A stretch of DNA of 64,000 nucleotides from Paludibacteraceae bacterium (GCA_028694915.1 JAQVJY010000006.1:60356-124355), one strand, 5' to 3'; positions 1 to 9,242 are shown, counted from the stretch's first letter. Made by a program: numbers and translations. The notes: generated from the letters alone by a model not told the origin.

Positions 1-345
1 TATGGTGTTTATGAAAAAAGGAAAGAGAATATCTTTCTATGTTGATAGCACAAAGGTAAGTATTTTTTTTTATAAGTAATCATTTCGTGTTTATTTTTTT
101 TAATTTTTATATCATCCTTTCATTTTGTTGATAACTTGTTATTTGAAACTATAAATGTTAATTTTATTTATCGTAAATTTGTAGTTGCATTATACCCTTT
201 TTGCAAAGAACTTGTTCTTTGGGGCGATTAGGGGTTATATTTCTTGCGAATTATAAAATATAATTTATTAGTAAAATATATTCGCAATGTTTAACTATTT
301 TAATATTAACAGTTTATAAAATATTTGGTCACCAGCCTATTTTCT
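1..345. other. Left-edge noncoding stretch
   Basis: I see no convincing complete gene here. A short frame open to the left edge ends at a TAA at 77-79, and another frame ends at 43-45; either could be the tail of a gene lying outside the window. A TAnnTTTG-type -7 element (TAAATTTG) sits at 174-181, but no good TTTG lies 19-21 bases before it. An inverted repeat TTGCGAAT (244-251) / ATTCGCAA (280-287) with an AT-rich middle lies shortly before the glycosyltransferase start, in what would be its 5' leader. Confidence 0.5.
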
Positions 346-1506
346 ATGAATTTATTTGACTATTTCTCGCAAATTACGCTTGCCGAAGCGATTTTATTCG
401 GCATTTTTATGGTTGCTTTGGTTGTTCAAGTGTACATGTATCTACATTTTTACACAGGTATAATGCGCCATAAAAAGCGAGTAAAAAAACAACAGATTTC
501 GACCAATAACGAAAAACCTCCTGTATCTGTAATTATTTGTGCTAAGAATGAATCAGATAATTTGGCTGCGTTTTTACCCTTAGTACTTGAACAAGACTAT
601 CCTCAATACGAAGTGATTGTGGTAAATGACGGCTCTACGGATGAAACAGAACTATTACTCAAAGATTTACAAGAACGTTATCCTCAACTGTACTATACCT
701 ATATGCCAGAACAGACTAAAATCATTAGTCGTAAAAAATTGGCATTAACCATAGGTATTAAAGCTGCTAAACATGAATTATTACTGTTTACAGACGCTGA
801 TTGTCGCCCTCGTTCATCGTTTTGGATTACAGAGATGGTGCGTCGATTTACACCGAATACCGAATTTGTGTTAGGTTATGGTGCTTATTTGCCTGAAAAA
901 GGCCTATTAAGTCATCTAATCTCCTACGATACGTTATTTATTGCCATGCAATATATGGGTTTCGCGTTCCGTGGTAAAGCTTATATGGGAATTGGACGCA
1001 ATTTAGCGTATCGAAAAGAAACATTCTTTAGTCATAAAGGATTTGCAGGCACACTTCATATTGCTTCTGGTGACGATGATTTATTAGTTAATATGGCTGC
1101 CACACCTACCAATACAGCTATTGTTTCAGTGGCTGAAGGTGTTACGCAATCAATTCCTAAAACCACATTTTCCGATTGGTATCATCAGAAAGAGCGCCAT
1201 TTGACCACTGCACCAATGTACAACTCCCAAAGTAAGTTAATGGTGGGTATTGAGCCCCTATCGCGTGGCTTATTCTACTTGTCACTAGTAGCACTTATCG
1301 CCTTTTTGAATCCATTGGTGCTAGTAATCGTAGGTAGTTTGTTTTTGGTGCGTTATATACTGCAATTGGTCATAATCAATAAAACAGCTTCACAGTTGAA
1401 AGAACGTTCTTTTTATAGTACTATTCTTATGTTTGATATCATTTTACCTCTTATTACCCTCTTTTTGATGATTTTTGGGCAAAAAAAATCGTTTTCGTGG
1501 AAATAA
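346..1506 (+). CDS. Membrane-anchored family 2 glycosyltransferase
   Basis: A processive-type GT2 glycosyltransferase of 386 residues that probably transfers a sugar to a lipid or polysaccharide acceptor at the inner membrane. An N-terminal membrane helix (about residues 10-35) is followed by the GT-A fold: SVIICAKNE, the nucleotide-binding VVNDGSTDE, and the metal-binding DADCRPR (DxD-like). Later come a GDDDLLVN acceptor-site motif and QKERHLT, which stands where processive enzymes have QxxRW. Two or three hydrophobic helices end the protein. I chose ATG 346; the frame also offers a TTG at 325, which would add seven residues before the hydrophobic start and has no support. It appears to stand alone, with the next gene carrying its own promoter. 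The substrate cannot be told from sequence. Confidence 0.85.
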   Translation: MNLFDYFSQITLAEAILFGIFMVALVVQVYMYLHFYTGIMRHKKRVKKQQISTNNEKPPVSVIICAKNESDNLAAFLPLVLEQDYPQYEVIVVNDGSTDETELLLKDLQERYPQLYYTYMPEQTKIISRKKLALTIGIKAAKHELLLFTDADCRPRSSFWITEMVRRFTPNTEFVLGYGAYLPEKGLLSHLISYDTLFIAMQYMGFAFRGKAYMGIGRNLAYRKETFFSHKGFAGTLHIASGDDDLLVNMAATPTNTAIVSVAEGVTQSIPKTTFSDWYHQKERHLTTAPMYNSQSKLMVGIEPLSRGLFYLSLVALIAFLNPLVLVIVGSLFLVRYILQLVIINKTASQLKERSFYSTILMFDIILPLITLFLMIFGQKKSFSWK

Positions 1507-1507
1507 A

Positions 1508-1539
1508 TTTGATGGGGAAGATAAAAAACACTACATTTG
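1508..1539 (+). promoter_or_regulatory. Bacteroidetes-type promoter for the DUF349 gene
   Basis: TTTG at 1508-1511 and TACATTTG at 1532-1539 are separated by 20 bases, matching the Bacteroidetes -33/-7 consensus. The promoter starts right after the glycosyltransferase stop. The resulting leader contains a small hairpin, GCCCT (1559-1563) / AGGGC (1569-1573). Confidence 0.65.
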
Positions 1540-1599
1540 TTCGATTTTTATATGAAAAGCCCTATTTGAGGGCGTGATAAACTCTTTTGAGACAATATT

Positions 1600-3354
1600 A
1601 TGGAAAAGCCAGAAAACATGGAATCTAGCCAACCGATGGCAAGCAAGGTTGAAAAACTTATCGGTGTTGTAGAAGCTATTGCTGTTCGTAACAATGAATT
1701 TTACGCATTATCTCGTGAAGAGATGGTTGATAAAATGCGTGAGTTATTAAAGGTTAAACCTATTTCTAGCGTCAAAGAGTCTATCGAGAATCTCAAACAA
1801 GCTTTTTATAAACACCTAAAAGCAGAGCTCGAAAATCAATTGGCAACCGATCTTTTGGATGATTCGGAGCATGTTGCAGAGCCTGTACAAGATCCTTTAG
1901 AAACTACTTTTAAAACTCTTTTAGCCAAATACAAAGAACTTAAGGCCAGTGAAAACGCTTTGTTAGACGCTGTGAAAGAGAAAAATCTCCAAGAGAAAAA
2001 ACGTATTCTGGCAGAATTAGAAGCACTTACAGCTTCTTCAGATGATTTATCGGCTACCATTCCAGCTTTCCGTAAATTACAACAAGATTGGAAAGCAATC
2101 GGACAAATTCCAGCTACCGCTGTTAATGGCATTTGGAAGGCTTATAGTCAATATCAAGAAAAATTTTACGATCTTATTAAAATCAATAATGATTTGCGCG
2201 AGTACGACTTTAAGAAAAACTTGGAGTTGAAAACTGCTTTGTGCGAAACCGCAGAGCGTTTATCTAACGAAACAGATCCTGTAGAAGCATTCAAGCAATT
2301 ACAAAAATTACACGATGATTGGCGTGAAATTGGTCCTGTGGCTCGTGAATTCCGCGAAGACATTTGGAATCGATTTAAAAATGCCTCTACTGTGATAAAT
2401 AAACAGCATCAAGCTTATTTCGAAAGCATAAAAGAGGTAGAAGAGAAATTTATTACCGAAAAAATGGCTATTTGTGAACAAGTTGAGGCTATTGACTACG
2501 CCTCTCTTAAAAGCCATAAGCAATGGGAAAATAAGACTCAAGAAATTCTCGAGTTACAGGAAAAATGGAAACATATTGGCGGTGTATCCTCTTCTAAAAT
2601 GTCCATGAAAGCCTTTAAACGTTTCCGTTCTGCTTGCGATAAATTCTTTAAACATAAAAAGGCGTTTTTTAAAACTATCAAAAGTGAGTTTGTTCAGAAC
2701 TTGGAAGCCAAAAAAGCTTTATGTGTTCAAGCTGAAGCACTTAAAGATAGTACCGATTGGAAAGAAACGGCCGAAAAATTGGTTCAAATACAAAAAGAAT
2801 GGAAAACCATTGGTCCAACTAATAAAAAGCAATCCGATGCTGTATGGCAACGTTTTGTAGCCGCTTGTGATTATTTCTTCGAACAGAAAAATTTGAACTT
2901 TACAGATAAAAAATCCGAAGAATTAACCAATTTAAAGGCTAAGAAAGCTGTTATAGAGCAAATTAATGCGTTTCAAGCAACAGGTAATGCTTCTGACGAT
3001 ATGGTAGCTCTGAAAGCTTTAGTTGAAGCATATAATAAAATAGGATTTGTTCCTTTCCGCGATAAAGATAAGTTGTATAAAGCCTTTAAAGCTGCAACCG
3101 ATAAGCAATTTGATGCATTACGTGGAAGTCGTTCTTCATTCACTCCTCATAAACCGTCGACAGACAGAATGAAACTAATGAAGGAATATGATAAATTAAA
3201 AGCTGAAATAGCCACTTACGAAAATAATATAGGATTCTTTTCTGCTTCTAAAAAAGCTAATTCATTAGTTGAAGAAATGAACAAAAAAATCGATTTGCTC
3301 AAGCACAAACTCGCTGAGATTGTTACAAAAATTGATGCAATAGATCAGCAATAA
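1600..3354 (+). CDS. DUF349 repeat protein
   Basis: A 584-residue, highly charged, largely helical protein made of repeated DUF349 units. At least five copies can be recognised by the conserved W/Y-x-x-I-G core: DWKAIG (near 167), DWREIG (near 240), KWKHIG (near 324), EWKTIG (near 400) and AYNKIG (near 473). Each is followed by a helix rich in aromatic residues (KRFRSACDKFF type). There is no signal peptide or membrane segment, so it should be cytoplasmic. DUF349 proteins are common in Bacteroidetes and their biochemical role is not established as far as I know; coiled-coil scaffolding or nucleic-acid association would be guesses. It has its own promoter and is followed by a hairpin, so it is probably monocistronic. 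Confidence 0.85.
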   Translation: MEKPENMESSQPMASKVEKLIGVVEAIAVRNNEFYALSREEMVDKMRELLKVKPISSVKESIENLKQAFYKHLKAELENQLATDLLDDSEHVAEPVQDPLETTFKTLLAKYKELKASENALLDAVKEKNLQEKKRILAELEALTASSDDLSATIPAFRKLQQDWKAIGQIPATAVNGIWKAYSQYQEKFYDLIKINNDLREYDFKKNLELKTALCETAERLSNETDPVEAFKQLQKLHDDWREIGPVAREFREDIWNRFKNASTVINKQHQAYFESIKEVEEKFITEKMAICEQVEAIDYASLKSHKQWENKTQEILELQEKWKHIGGVSSSKMSMKAFKRFRSACDKFFKHKKAFFKTIKSEFVQNLEAKKALCVQAEALKDSTDWKETAEKLVQIQKEWKTIGPTNKKQSDAVWQRFVAACDYFFEQKNLNFTDKKSEELTNLKAKKAVIEQINAFQATGNASDDMVALKALVEAYNKIGFVPFRDKDKLYKAFKAATDKQFDALRGSRSSFTPHKPSTDRMKLMKEYDKLKAEIATYENNIGFFSASKKANSLVEEMNKKIDLLKHKLAEIVTKIDAIDQQ

Positions 3355-3379
3355 CAACTTGATTTTTAATCAAAAAACT

Positions 3380-3410
3380 CAAATGGCGCAACGAAACATT
3401 GTGCCATTTG
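3380..3410 (+). terminator. Hairpin after the DUF349 gene
   Basis: Arms of 12 bases (3380-3391 and 3399-3410) pair with one G-T wobble around a 7-base loop. No T-run follows, so termination is plausible rather than clear. Confidence 0.45.
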
Positions 3411-3429
3411 CATTAAATAATGTTTAGAA

Positions 3430-3462
3430 TTGTCGTGTAATAAGATAAAAAAAGTATCTTTG
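3430..3462 (+). promoter_or_regulatory. Promoter for serine palmitoyltransferase
   Basis: TTG at 3430-3432 and TATCTTTG at 3455-3462 with 22 bases between. The -7 box is a perfect TAnnTTTG match; the spacing is slightly long. Confidence 0.6.
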
Positions 3463-3507
3463 CACCGCAAATAATATAACAAGAGTATAGAACTTAAATC
3501 TTTCAAA

Positions 3508-4695
3508 ATGAATTTATTACAAGAGAAATTAGTGAAATATGATGTACCTCAACAAGCTAAAGCGGCAGGTGTATATCCTTATTTCCGTGCAATTTCAAGC
3601 GAACAGGATTCCGAAGTTATCATTAATGGTAAAAAAGTGTTGATGTTTGGTTCTAATAGTTATTTAGGTTTAACCAATCACCCTAAAATTAAAGAAGCGG
3701 CCATTGAAGCTGTACGTAAATACGGTACAGGTTGTGCTGGTTCTCGTTTTTTAAATGGAACACTCGATATTCATGAAGATTTGGAACATCGTTTAGCTAA
3801 ATTTGTAGGTAAAGATGAGGCCATCATTTTTTCAACTGGTTTTCAAGTGAATTTGGGCGTTGTTTCTTGCATTACAGGCAGAGAAGATTATCTTATTTTG
3901 GATGAATGTGATCATGCTTCTATTATAGAAGGACGTCGTTTGTCATTCTCTAATATCTTGAAATACAAACATAACGATATGGAATCGTTAGAAAAGGTAT
4001 TAAAAACATGTGCTCCAGATAAAGTGAAATTGATTATTACCGATGGTGTATTTAGTATGGAAGGTGATGTGGCACCATTAAAAGAGATGGTTGCTTTAGC
4101 TAAAAAATACAATGCCAATGTAATGGTTGATGAGGCTCATAGTCTTGGTGTATTTGGAGAACATGGTGAGGGTATTTGCCACGCCTTAGGTGTAACTAAG
4201 GATGTTGATTTAATCATGGGTACCTTTAGTAAATCATTTGCTTCTTTGGGCGGATTTATTGCATGCGATAGCATTACAGCTAATTATTTACGTCATAATG
4301 CACGTTCATACATATTTAGTGCGAGTGCTACTCCTGCAGCTATTGGTGCTGCTAGTGCTGCTTTAGATATTATGTTGAGCGAACCAGAGCGTATTGCCCA
4401 TTTATGGGATTTAACGCATTATGCATTGGATGGTTTCCGTAACTTAGGTTGCGAAATTGGACCAACTACTACTCCAATCATTCCATTGTATATTCGCGAT
4501 AATAATAAAACATTTGCGGTAACTCGTGCTTTGTTGGACGAAGGCATTTTTGTGAATCCAGTTGTTTCTCCAGCTGTTGCACCTCACGATACGTTAATTC
4601 GTTTTTCGTTGATGGCTTCCCATACCAAAGAACAACTCGATATTGCTTTTGACAAAATTGGAAAATGTTTCCGCCAATTTGAGATTATAAAATAA
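3508..4695 (+). CDS. spt: Serine palmitoyltransferase-like alpha-oxoamine synthase
   Basis: A 395-residue PLP enzyme that condenses an amino acid with an acyl-CoA. In Bacteroidetes this type makes 3-ketosphinganine from serine and a fatty acyl-CoA, the first step of sphingolipid synthesis. Family hallmarks seen: SNSYLGL (49-55), GSRFLNGT (78-85), the cofactor-stacking His in CDHAS (His136), VDEAH (207-211), and the Schiff-base Lys242 in GTFSKSFA. The start at ATG 3508 fits the promoter at 3430-3462. The paralogues KBL (2-amino-3-ketobutyrate ligase) and BioF are the main alternatives; the GSRFLNGT form and the N-terminus look like the Bacteroidetes Spt group, so Spt is favoured. panB follows after 34 bases and may share the transcript. 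Confidence 0.8.
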   Translation: MNLLQEKLVKYDVPQQAKAAGVYPYFRAISSEQDSEVIINGKKVLMFGSNSYLGLTNHPKIKEAAIEAVRKYGTGCAGSRFLNGTLDIHEDLEHRLAKFVGKDEAIIFSTGFQVNLGVVSCITGREDYLILDECDHASIIEGRRLSFSNILKYKHNDMESLEKVLKTCAPDKVKLIITDGVFSMEGDVAPLKEMVALAKKYNANVMVDEAHSLGVFGEHGEGICHALGVTKDVDLIMGTFSKSFASLGGFIACDSITANYLRHNARSYIFSASATPAAIGAASAALDIMLSEPERIAHLWDLTHYALDGFRNLGCEIGPTTTPIIPLYIRDNNKTFAVTRALLDEGIFVNPVVSPAVAPHDTLIRFSLMASHTKEQLDIAFDKIGKCFRQFEIIK

Positions 4696-4729
4696 TTCTC
4701 TCATTTTTGTTTAACCAAACAGTAAAAAA

Positions 4730-5551
4730 ATGTCAGTACATAACCAGGAAGATACCCGTAAAGTAACCACACATCGTCTATTTGAGATGAAACGCCGTGG
4801 TGAAAAAATAAGTATGCTTACGTCGTATGATTATACAATGGCAGGTATAGTTGACCAAGCGGGTGTAGATGTTATTTTGGTTGGAGATTCTGCATCGAAC
4901 GTCATGGCTGGAAACGTAACCACGTTACCCATTACCCTCGATCAGATGATTTATCACGGTAAATCAGTTGCTCGTGCTGTAAAACGTGCACTAGTAGTGG
5001 TCGATATGCCTTTTGGAACTTACCAAAGTGGCGATATTGAAGCTGTTCAGAACGCTATCAAAATAATGAAGATAACGCACGCTGATGCGTTAAAATTGGA
5101 AGGTGGCGTGGAAATTATCGATGCTGTTAAAAAGATTTTAGCGGCAGGTATTCCTATCATGGGACATCTTGGTTTGATGCCACAGTCTATCAATAAGTAC
5201 GGAACCTATAATGTGCGTGCCAAAGATGAAGACGAAGCGGAAAAACTTATCAAAGACGCTAAGTTATTAGAAGGAGTAGGATGCTTCTCACTTGTATTAG
5301 AAAAGATTCCTGCTAAATTAGCCGCACGTGTTGCCAAAGAGGTAAGCATTCCAGTTATTGGTATTGGTGCAGGTGGAAGCGTTGATGGTCAAGTACTTGT
5401 GTTGCACGACATGTTGGGTATGACGCAAGGTTTTTCTCCTCGTTTCTTACGTCGTTATGCTGATTTGAATGCTGTGATGACAGAAGCTGTTCAACATTAT
5501 GTGAGTGATGTAAAATCGGCTGATTTCCCCAATTCTGAAGAACAATATTAA
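4730..5551 (+). CDS. panB: 3-methyl-2-oxobutanoate hydroxymethyltransferase
   Basis: PanB transfers a hydroxymethyl group from methylenetetrahydrofolate to ketoisovalerate, giving ketopantoate, the first committed step to pantothenate and coenzyme A. The 273-residue length is normal. Seen in the protein: [11 protein letters not shown], the metal-binding VGDSASNVM region, [25 protein letters not shown] and [13 protein letters not shown], all in family order. It is cytoplasmic. It follows spt with a short gap, and a strong terminator at 5578-5613 ends the unit. No other pantothenate gene is in the window. Confidence 0.95.
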   Translation: MSVHNQEDTRKVTTHRLFEMKRRGEKISMLTSYDYTMAGIVDQAGVDVILVGDSASNVMAGNVTTLPITLDQMIYHGKSVARAVKRALVVVDMPFGTYQSGDIEAVQNAIKIMKITHADALKLEGGVEIIDAVKKILAAGIPIMGHLGLMPQSINKYGTYNVRAKDEDEAEKLIKDAKLLEGVGCFSLVLEKIPAKLAARVAKEVSIPVIGIGAGGSVDGQVLVLHDMLGMTQGFSPRFLRRYADLNAVMTEAVQHYVSDVKSADFPNSEEQY

Positions 5552-5577
5552 CTTCCTTGGAGGTTTTATCTATCTAA

Positions 5578-5613
5578 AAAAAGGCGAAAACAATTATTTG
5601 TTTTCGCCTTTTT
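5578..5613. terminator. Bidirectional terminator between panB and gpx
   Basis: A perfect 16-base inverted repeat (5578-5593 and 5598-5613) with a 4-base TTAT loop and A/T-rich outer arms. It lies between convergent genes and can serve both. Confidence 0.9.
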
Positions 5614-5625
5614 GTTTGACTCTTG

Positions 5626-6099
5626 TTATAAGATACTTGTTATTTTGTCTTCGATAGATTCAGGAGTCGCTGTTGGAGCGAAACGCTCTACTACTTTACC
5701 TGTTTTGTCGACTAAGAATTTTGTAAAATTCCATTTAATACGTTTACTTAAAAAACCGCCCTTCTGCCCTTTCAAATAGGTATATAAGGGTGATTCATTT
5801 TTACCATTAACGTCTATTTTAGCGAATAAACGGAAGGTAGTTTTGTAGTTAATTTCGCAGAATTGATGTATTTCATCTTCGCTGCCTGGTGCTTGATGAC
5901 CAAATTGGTTGCACGGGAAATCTAAGATTTCAAATCCTTTTGCTTGGTATTTGTCATACAAAGCTTGTAATCCTTTATATTGAGGTGTAAACCCACAACC
6001 AGTGGCTGTATTGACGATTAAAAGCGTTTTGCCTTTATACTCTGAAAGATTAACCAAATTTCCTTTGGCATCTTTTACTTGAAAATCATAAATAGTCAT
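5626..6099 (-). CDS. Glutathione peroxidase family protein
   Basis: A 157-residue thioredoxin-fold peroxidase that reduces hydroperoxides; bacterial members of this length usually use thioredoxin rather than glutathione. The peroxidatic Cys is Cys35 in NTATGCGFTP (a Cys, not selenocysteine). The second conserved block FPCNQFGHQ carries Cys63 and Gln65, and IKWNFTKFLVD carries the active-site Trp and Asn. There is no signal peptide, so it is cytoplasmic. It fits oxidative-stress defence in an anaerobe. It runs leftward after the DNA glycosylase gene with a 31-base gap. Confidence 0.9.
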   Translation of the reverse strand: MTIYDFQVKDAKGNLVNLSEYKGKTLLIVNTATGCGFTPQYKGLQALYDKYQAKGFEILDFPCNQFGHQAPGSEDEIHQFCEINYKTTFRLFAKIDVNGKNESPLYTYLKGQKGGFLSKRIKWNFTKFLVDKTGKVVERFAPTATPESIEDKITSIL

Positions 6100-6130
6100 A
6101 ATGTCTTGTTTTTAAAGTAAATAATTATAC

Positions 6131-6580
6131 TTAGACGCTCAAAAAATGTGCCACGACTTCCCAAGATTCTACCGGACCTTGATAGATTATAAATGTTTCA
6201 TTTATAGTAACATTTATTTCGTTTTTCCATTTATTATAGAGTTCAGGAGATCGGGCTTGTAATTTATGCATCAACCATTGAAATTCATAAGCCAACTGCT
6301 CTGACGATACCGGAATTGGTGTTATTGTTGATGGGTTTCGGTGTATTTTGGTGGTATCAAACTTATATCCACGCTGTGCAGCTTCGTTGGCAATGGTGTG
6401 TAGGTAAAAGCCAATATAGTCTATGGGTGAATCAGTTTGCGTAAAGCGTTGTAATTGAGGATGATGTTTATATCCGCGTGTGTTGCCTAATAGCACATTT
6501 TGAGCTAATAGGGTTTCTCGCCAAACGGCTAGAAGGCCTTTGGTATCGAGGTATTTCGGATGTAAACTCCACAATCTCAT
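6131..6580 (-). CDS. Pyrimidine dimer DNA glycosylase family protein
   Basis: A 149-residue protein of the T4 endonuclease V-like family (Pyr_excise), which cuts the glycosidic bond at UV-induced pyrimidine dimers and nicks the abasic site. The diagnostic start MRLWSLHPKYLD is present, with LLAVWRETLLAQ, GYKHHPQLQRF, and HRNPST further on. It is cytoplasmic. It is the middle gene of a leftward run; the aldolase gene upstream ends 11 bases before... that is, at 6591. Catalysis has been shown only for some family members, so the repair role is inferred. Confidence 0.75.
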   Translation of the reverse strand: MRLWSLHPKYLDTKGLLAVWRETLLAQNVLLGNTRGYKHHPQLQRFTQTDSPIDYIGFYLHTIANEAAQRGYKFDTTKIHRNPSTITPIPVSSEQLAYEFQWLMHKLQARSPELYNKWKNEINVTINETFIIYQGPVESWEVVAHFLSV

Positions 6581-6590
6581 ATCGTTTATT

Positions 6591-7628
6591 TTATAAATTA
6601 CGAATGGCTTCGATGAGTGCTTCTACATCTTCTAATTTTGTAGACCAACTGGTGCAAAACCTTACAGCTGTGTGTGTTGAATCGGCTTTACACCAAAAAT
6701 CGGATACAAAATGTTCTGATAATTTTTCTAAATCAGTATTTTTTAATATCGGAAACTGTTGATTTGTAGGTGAATCATACAAAAATAAGTTTCCTTTGGC
6801 GGCAAATGCGTCATGTATCATTTGTGCCATTTTGTCAGCGTGTTCTGCAATGTCGAAATATAAGCCATTTTCGAGTAATGTTAGAAATTGCAGACCTAAC
6901 AGCCAACCTTTAGCGAGCATACCACCCTTTTGTTTAATGAGGTAGCGAAAATCCTTTTTCAATTTTTCAGATTGAATCACTACAGCTTCACCAAATAAAG
7001 CGCCCACTTTGGTGCCGCCAATGTAAAATACATCGCAATGATGGCCTAAAAATTCCAACGACACATCGTTTCTGGTGGCTGCTAATCCATAACCCAACCG
7101 TGCGCCATCGACAAAAAGTGGCAATTCACATTTTTGACAGGTTGTGTAAATGGCTTCCAATTCGTTACGGCTATAAATAGTGCCATTTTCAGTCGGAAAA
7201 GAGATATAAACCATGCCCGGTTGTACCATATGCTCATGATTTTCATCGTTCCAATGCGATGCATAGGCTTGTTCAATCTGTTGAGCCGTAATTTTACCAT
7301 CATCACTGGGTAATGACAGCACTTTGTGCCCAGTAGCTTCGATAGCACCAGTTTCGTGAACATTAATATGGCCAGTTTCTGCGCATAAAACACCTTGATG
7401 AGGTCGCAATATAGACGCTATAACGGTGGTGTTAGTTTGTGTACCTCCAACTAGGAAATGAACATCGGCTGTGGGCATAGCACACAATTGGCGAATGCGT
7501 GTTCGTGCTTGCTCACAATAATCATCGGTACCATATCCAGGTTGTTGTAACGTGTTTGTTTCGATTAATTTTTGTAAAATAGCAGGATGAGCCCCTTCTA
7601 TATAATCCGAATTAAAACGTATTTTCAT
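6591..7628 (-). CDS. Threonine-aldolase-like PLP enzyme
   Basis: A PLP-dependent beta-eliminating lyase of the low-specificity threonine aldolase family, which splits threonine or allo-threonine into glycine and acetaldehyde. Seen: FNSDYIEGAHPAIL at the start, the PLP-contacting HINVHETGAIE region, LFVDGARLGYG (Asp and Arg of the cofactor site) and YIGGTKVGALFGE with the Schiff-base Lys. I chose ATG 7628, giving 345 residues. The longer frame to 7697 adds 23 residues and would start upstream of the -7 element at 7676-7683, so it could not be translated from that promoter. First gene of the leftward run aldolase - glycosylase - peroxidase. Confidence 0.85.
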   Translation of the reverse strand: MKIRFNSDYIEGAHPAILQKLIETNTLQQPGYGTDDYCEQARTRIRQLCAMPTADVHFLVGGTQTNTTVIASILRPHQGVLCAETGHINVHETGAIEATGHKVLSLPSDDGKITAQQIEQAYASHWNDENHEHMVQPGMVYISFPTENGTIYSRNELEAIYTTCQKCELPLFVDGARLGYGLAATRNDVSLEFLGHHCDVFYIGGTKVGALFGEAVVIQSEKLKKDFRYLIKQKGGMLAKGWLLGLQFLTLLENGLYFDIAEHADKMAQMIHDAFAAKGNLFLYDSPTNQQFPILKNTDLEKLSEHFVSDFWCKADSTHTAVRFCTSWSTKLEDVEALIEAIRNL

Positions 7629-7675
7629 TATATTAAGTTTTGATTGTTGAATCCATTGTATGAATTTATCCTCTG

Positions 7676-7683
7676 CAAATATA
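7676..7683 (-). promoter_or_regulatory. -7 element for the threonine-aldolase gene
   Basis: TATATTTG on the minus strand, a perfect TAnnTTTG. The nearest TTTTG upstream (7699-7703) is only 15 bases away, so the -33 is unclear. Confidence 0.45.
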
Positions 7684-7758
7684 CATAATTCGTACATGCA
7701 AAATTTAAAATAGTTTTAGAAAATTAATCGGAATAATGTATTTTGTGAATTTTAAGCT

Positions 7759-7795
7759 AAAACCCCATCAATAAACTGTTTATCGATGGGGTTTT
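7759..7795 (-). terminator. Terminator of the acr3-arsF2-arsP operon
   Basis: Eleven-base arms (7759-7769 and 7785-7795) ending in runs of A and T. The stem is extended inward by ATAAA/TTTAT after one mismatch. It lies just beyond the arsP stop. Confidence 0.85.
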
Positions 7796-7818
7796 ACGAA
7801 ACGTATAGACTATAGTAG

Positions 7819-8787
7819 TTACAAAATCCAGTTAAATAACCAACCACTTAGAATAAAAAAGAGTGTTAAGGTTCCAAAGAAAATACCGATTAATTTCCAA
7901 GTCATCACTTTTTTGAGCATGGTTGCTTCTGGTAACGACAAACCTACTACGCCCATCATAAAGGCAATAGCCGTGCCTAACGAAACACCTTTTGCTACAA
8001 AAACTTCAATTATAGGAACTACCCCTGCGGCATTAGCATACATCGGAACGGCTAAAATGACTGCTATTGGAACTGTCCACCACTGACTAGAAGAAAGATA
8101 TGTTTCAAAAAAGCCTTCGGGTACATAGCCATGCATGGCGGCTCCAATGGCAATTCCTATAAGAACATATAGTAAAACACCACGAACAATACCCCATGCA
8201 TCTTTGATAATAGCAGGTAAACGTTTCAAAAATGGCACTTTCTGACTTTCCCACTCTGCTGTTTCAATCATACTCTCTTTTTGAATTTGTAGTACCCAAG
8301 GACTCAAATAACGAGCCAAATTCATTTTACCGAGTACAAAACCACCAATTACGCCCAATAAAATACCACTGACAACGTAAATAAGCGTCGTTTTTAGGCC
8401 AAATGCCCCCAAAAACATAGCTACGGCCACTTCGTTTACCAGAGGCGAAGTAATAAGATAAGCGAACGTGACGCCCAATGGAATACCGCCCTTTACAAAG
8501 CCAATAAACAAGGGGATGCTACTACATGAGCAAAAGGGCGTTATAGCTCCAAATAGCGACGCTAATAGGTATTGTAGGCCAAATAATTTGTGGGTGGCTA
8601 AGTATTTTCGTAAACGATCAATTGGAAAATAGGCATTGATAACACCCATAATCAGACTAATCAGAAATAGTAATAAGACTATTTTGATTGTGTCGTAGAA
8701 AAAGAAATTTAAAGCGGCTCCTAAATGTGTACTGGCGGTTAACCCGAATACGTCATACACAAGCCAGTCGGCAAAAGATTGTATCAT
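7819..8787 (-). CDS. arsP: ArsP-type organoarsenical permease (DUF318)
   Basis: A 322-residue integral membrane permease with about eight or nine hydrophobic segments. The family signature TPFCSCSSIPLF (Cys86 and Cys88) is followed by GFVKGGIPLG and SPLVNE, as in the DUF318/ArsP permeases. In other bacteria ArsP exports trivalent organoarsenicals such as methylarsenite and reduced roxarsone. It is the last gene of acr3-arsF2-arsP, with 24 bases to the gene before it, and the operon starts at an ArsR-type palindrome, which supports an arsenic role over other DUF318 functions. A long hydrophilic loop around residues 155-185 divides the two halves. Confidence 0.8.
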   Translation of the reverse strand: MIQSFADWLVYDVFGLTASTHLGAALNFFFYDTIKIVLLLFLISLIMGVINAYFPIDRLRKYLATHKLFGLQYLLASLFGAITPFCSCSSIPLFIGFVKGGIPLGVTFAYLITSPLVNEVAVAMFLGAFGLKTTLIYVVSGILLGVIGGFVLGKMNLARYLSPWVLQIQKESMIETAEWESQKVPFLKRLPAIIKDAWGIVRGVLLYVLIGIAIGAAMHGYVPEGFFETYLSSSQWWTVPIAVILAVPMYANAAGVVPIIEVFVAKGVSLGTAIAFMMGVVGLSLPEATMLKKVMTWKLIGIFFGTLTLFFILSGWLFNWIL

Positions 8788-8811
8788 AATTATAAAGTGT
8801 TTATGTTCTTG

Positions 8812-9204
8812 TTATTTGAGGTTTTTTATTTTCTGAATTAGCTCTTTTTCAAAGGTGGCTTTGTCGCCATTGCGTAAATAGGTGCGTACTAAATCTGATA
8901 CGTCCATCGTCTTTTTCTTTTTTGCATTAACAACAACCACAGTTTGAGACTTTGCCTTATACTGTTCTATCAAAGCTTTATTTTTCTCATCAGTTAGTAG
9001 AATTTCAGTAAATGTTACTTTAGAAGCATCAAAATTAGCTGCTATTAGCGTTTTAATATCATTTTCTAGCGTATTGCAGGCACGCGCTTGACAACAGCTG
9101 AGTTGTGCTTTAAAATACAAAACTTCTACGCCCTTTTTAGGTGAGGCAGCTAGTACAGTTAATGTCATCAGAATGGTTACTGAAATTACTAATAATTTTT
9201 TCAT
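8812..9204 (-). CDS. Exported ArsF-like thioredoxin-fold protein, second copy
   Basis: A 130-residue exported protein (hydrophobic signal MKKLLVISVTILMTLTVLAA, no lipobox Cys). The mature part begins with VEVLYFKAQLSCC, closely matching the VEVLYFHGKQRC start of the ArsF-like protein at 14707-15141. The redox Cys pattern differs: Cys37-Cys38 with Cys43 (CC-x4-C) instead of C-x2-C. The family is annotated as the ArsF subunit of a nitroaromatic-arsenical reductase in Shewanella. Position between acr3 and arsP supports a role in arsenic or organoarsenical handling; whether it is catalytic is not shown by sequence. Distances to neighbours are 38 and 24 bases. Confidence 0.7.
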   Translation of the reverse strand: MKKLLVISVTILMTLTVLAASPKKGVEVLYFKAQLSCCQARACNTLENDIKTLIAANFDASKVTFTEILLTDEKNKALIEQYKAKSQTVVVVNAKKKKTMDVSDLVRTYLRNGDKATFEKELIQKIKNLK

Positions 9205-9242
9205 TGGAGATTGAATTTAATTGTTGTAGAACTAATGATTTG

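Noticed and set aside
7629..7697. Extension of the threonine-aldolase frame to ATG 7697.
   Set aside because: It would start upstream of the -7 box at 7676-7683, and homologous sequence begins at ATG 7628.
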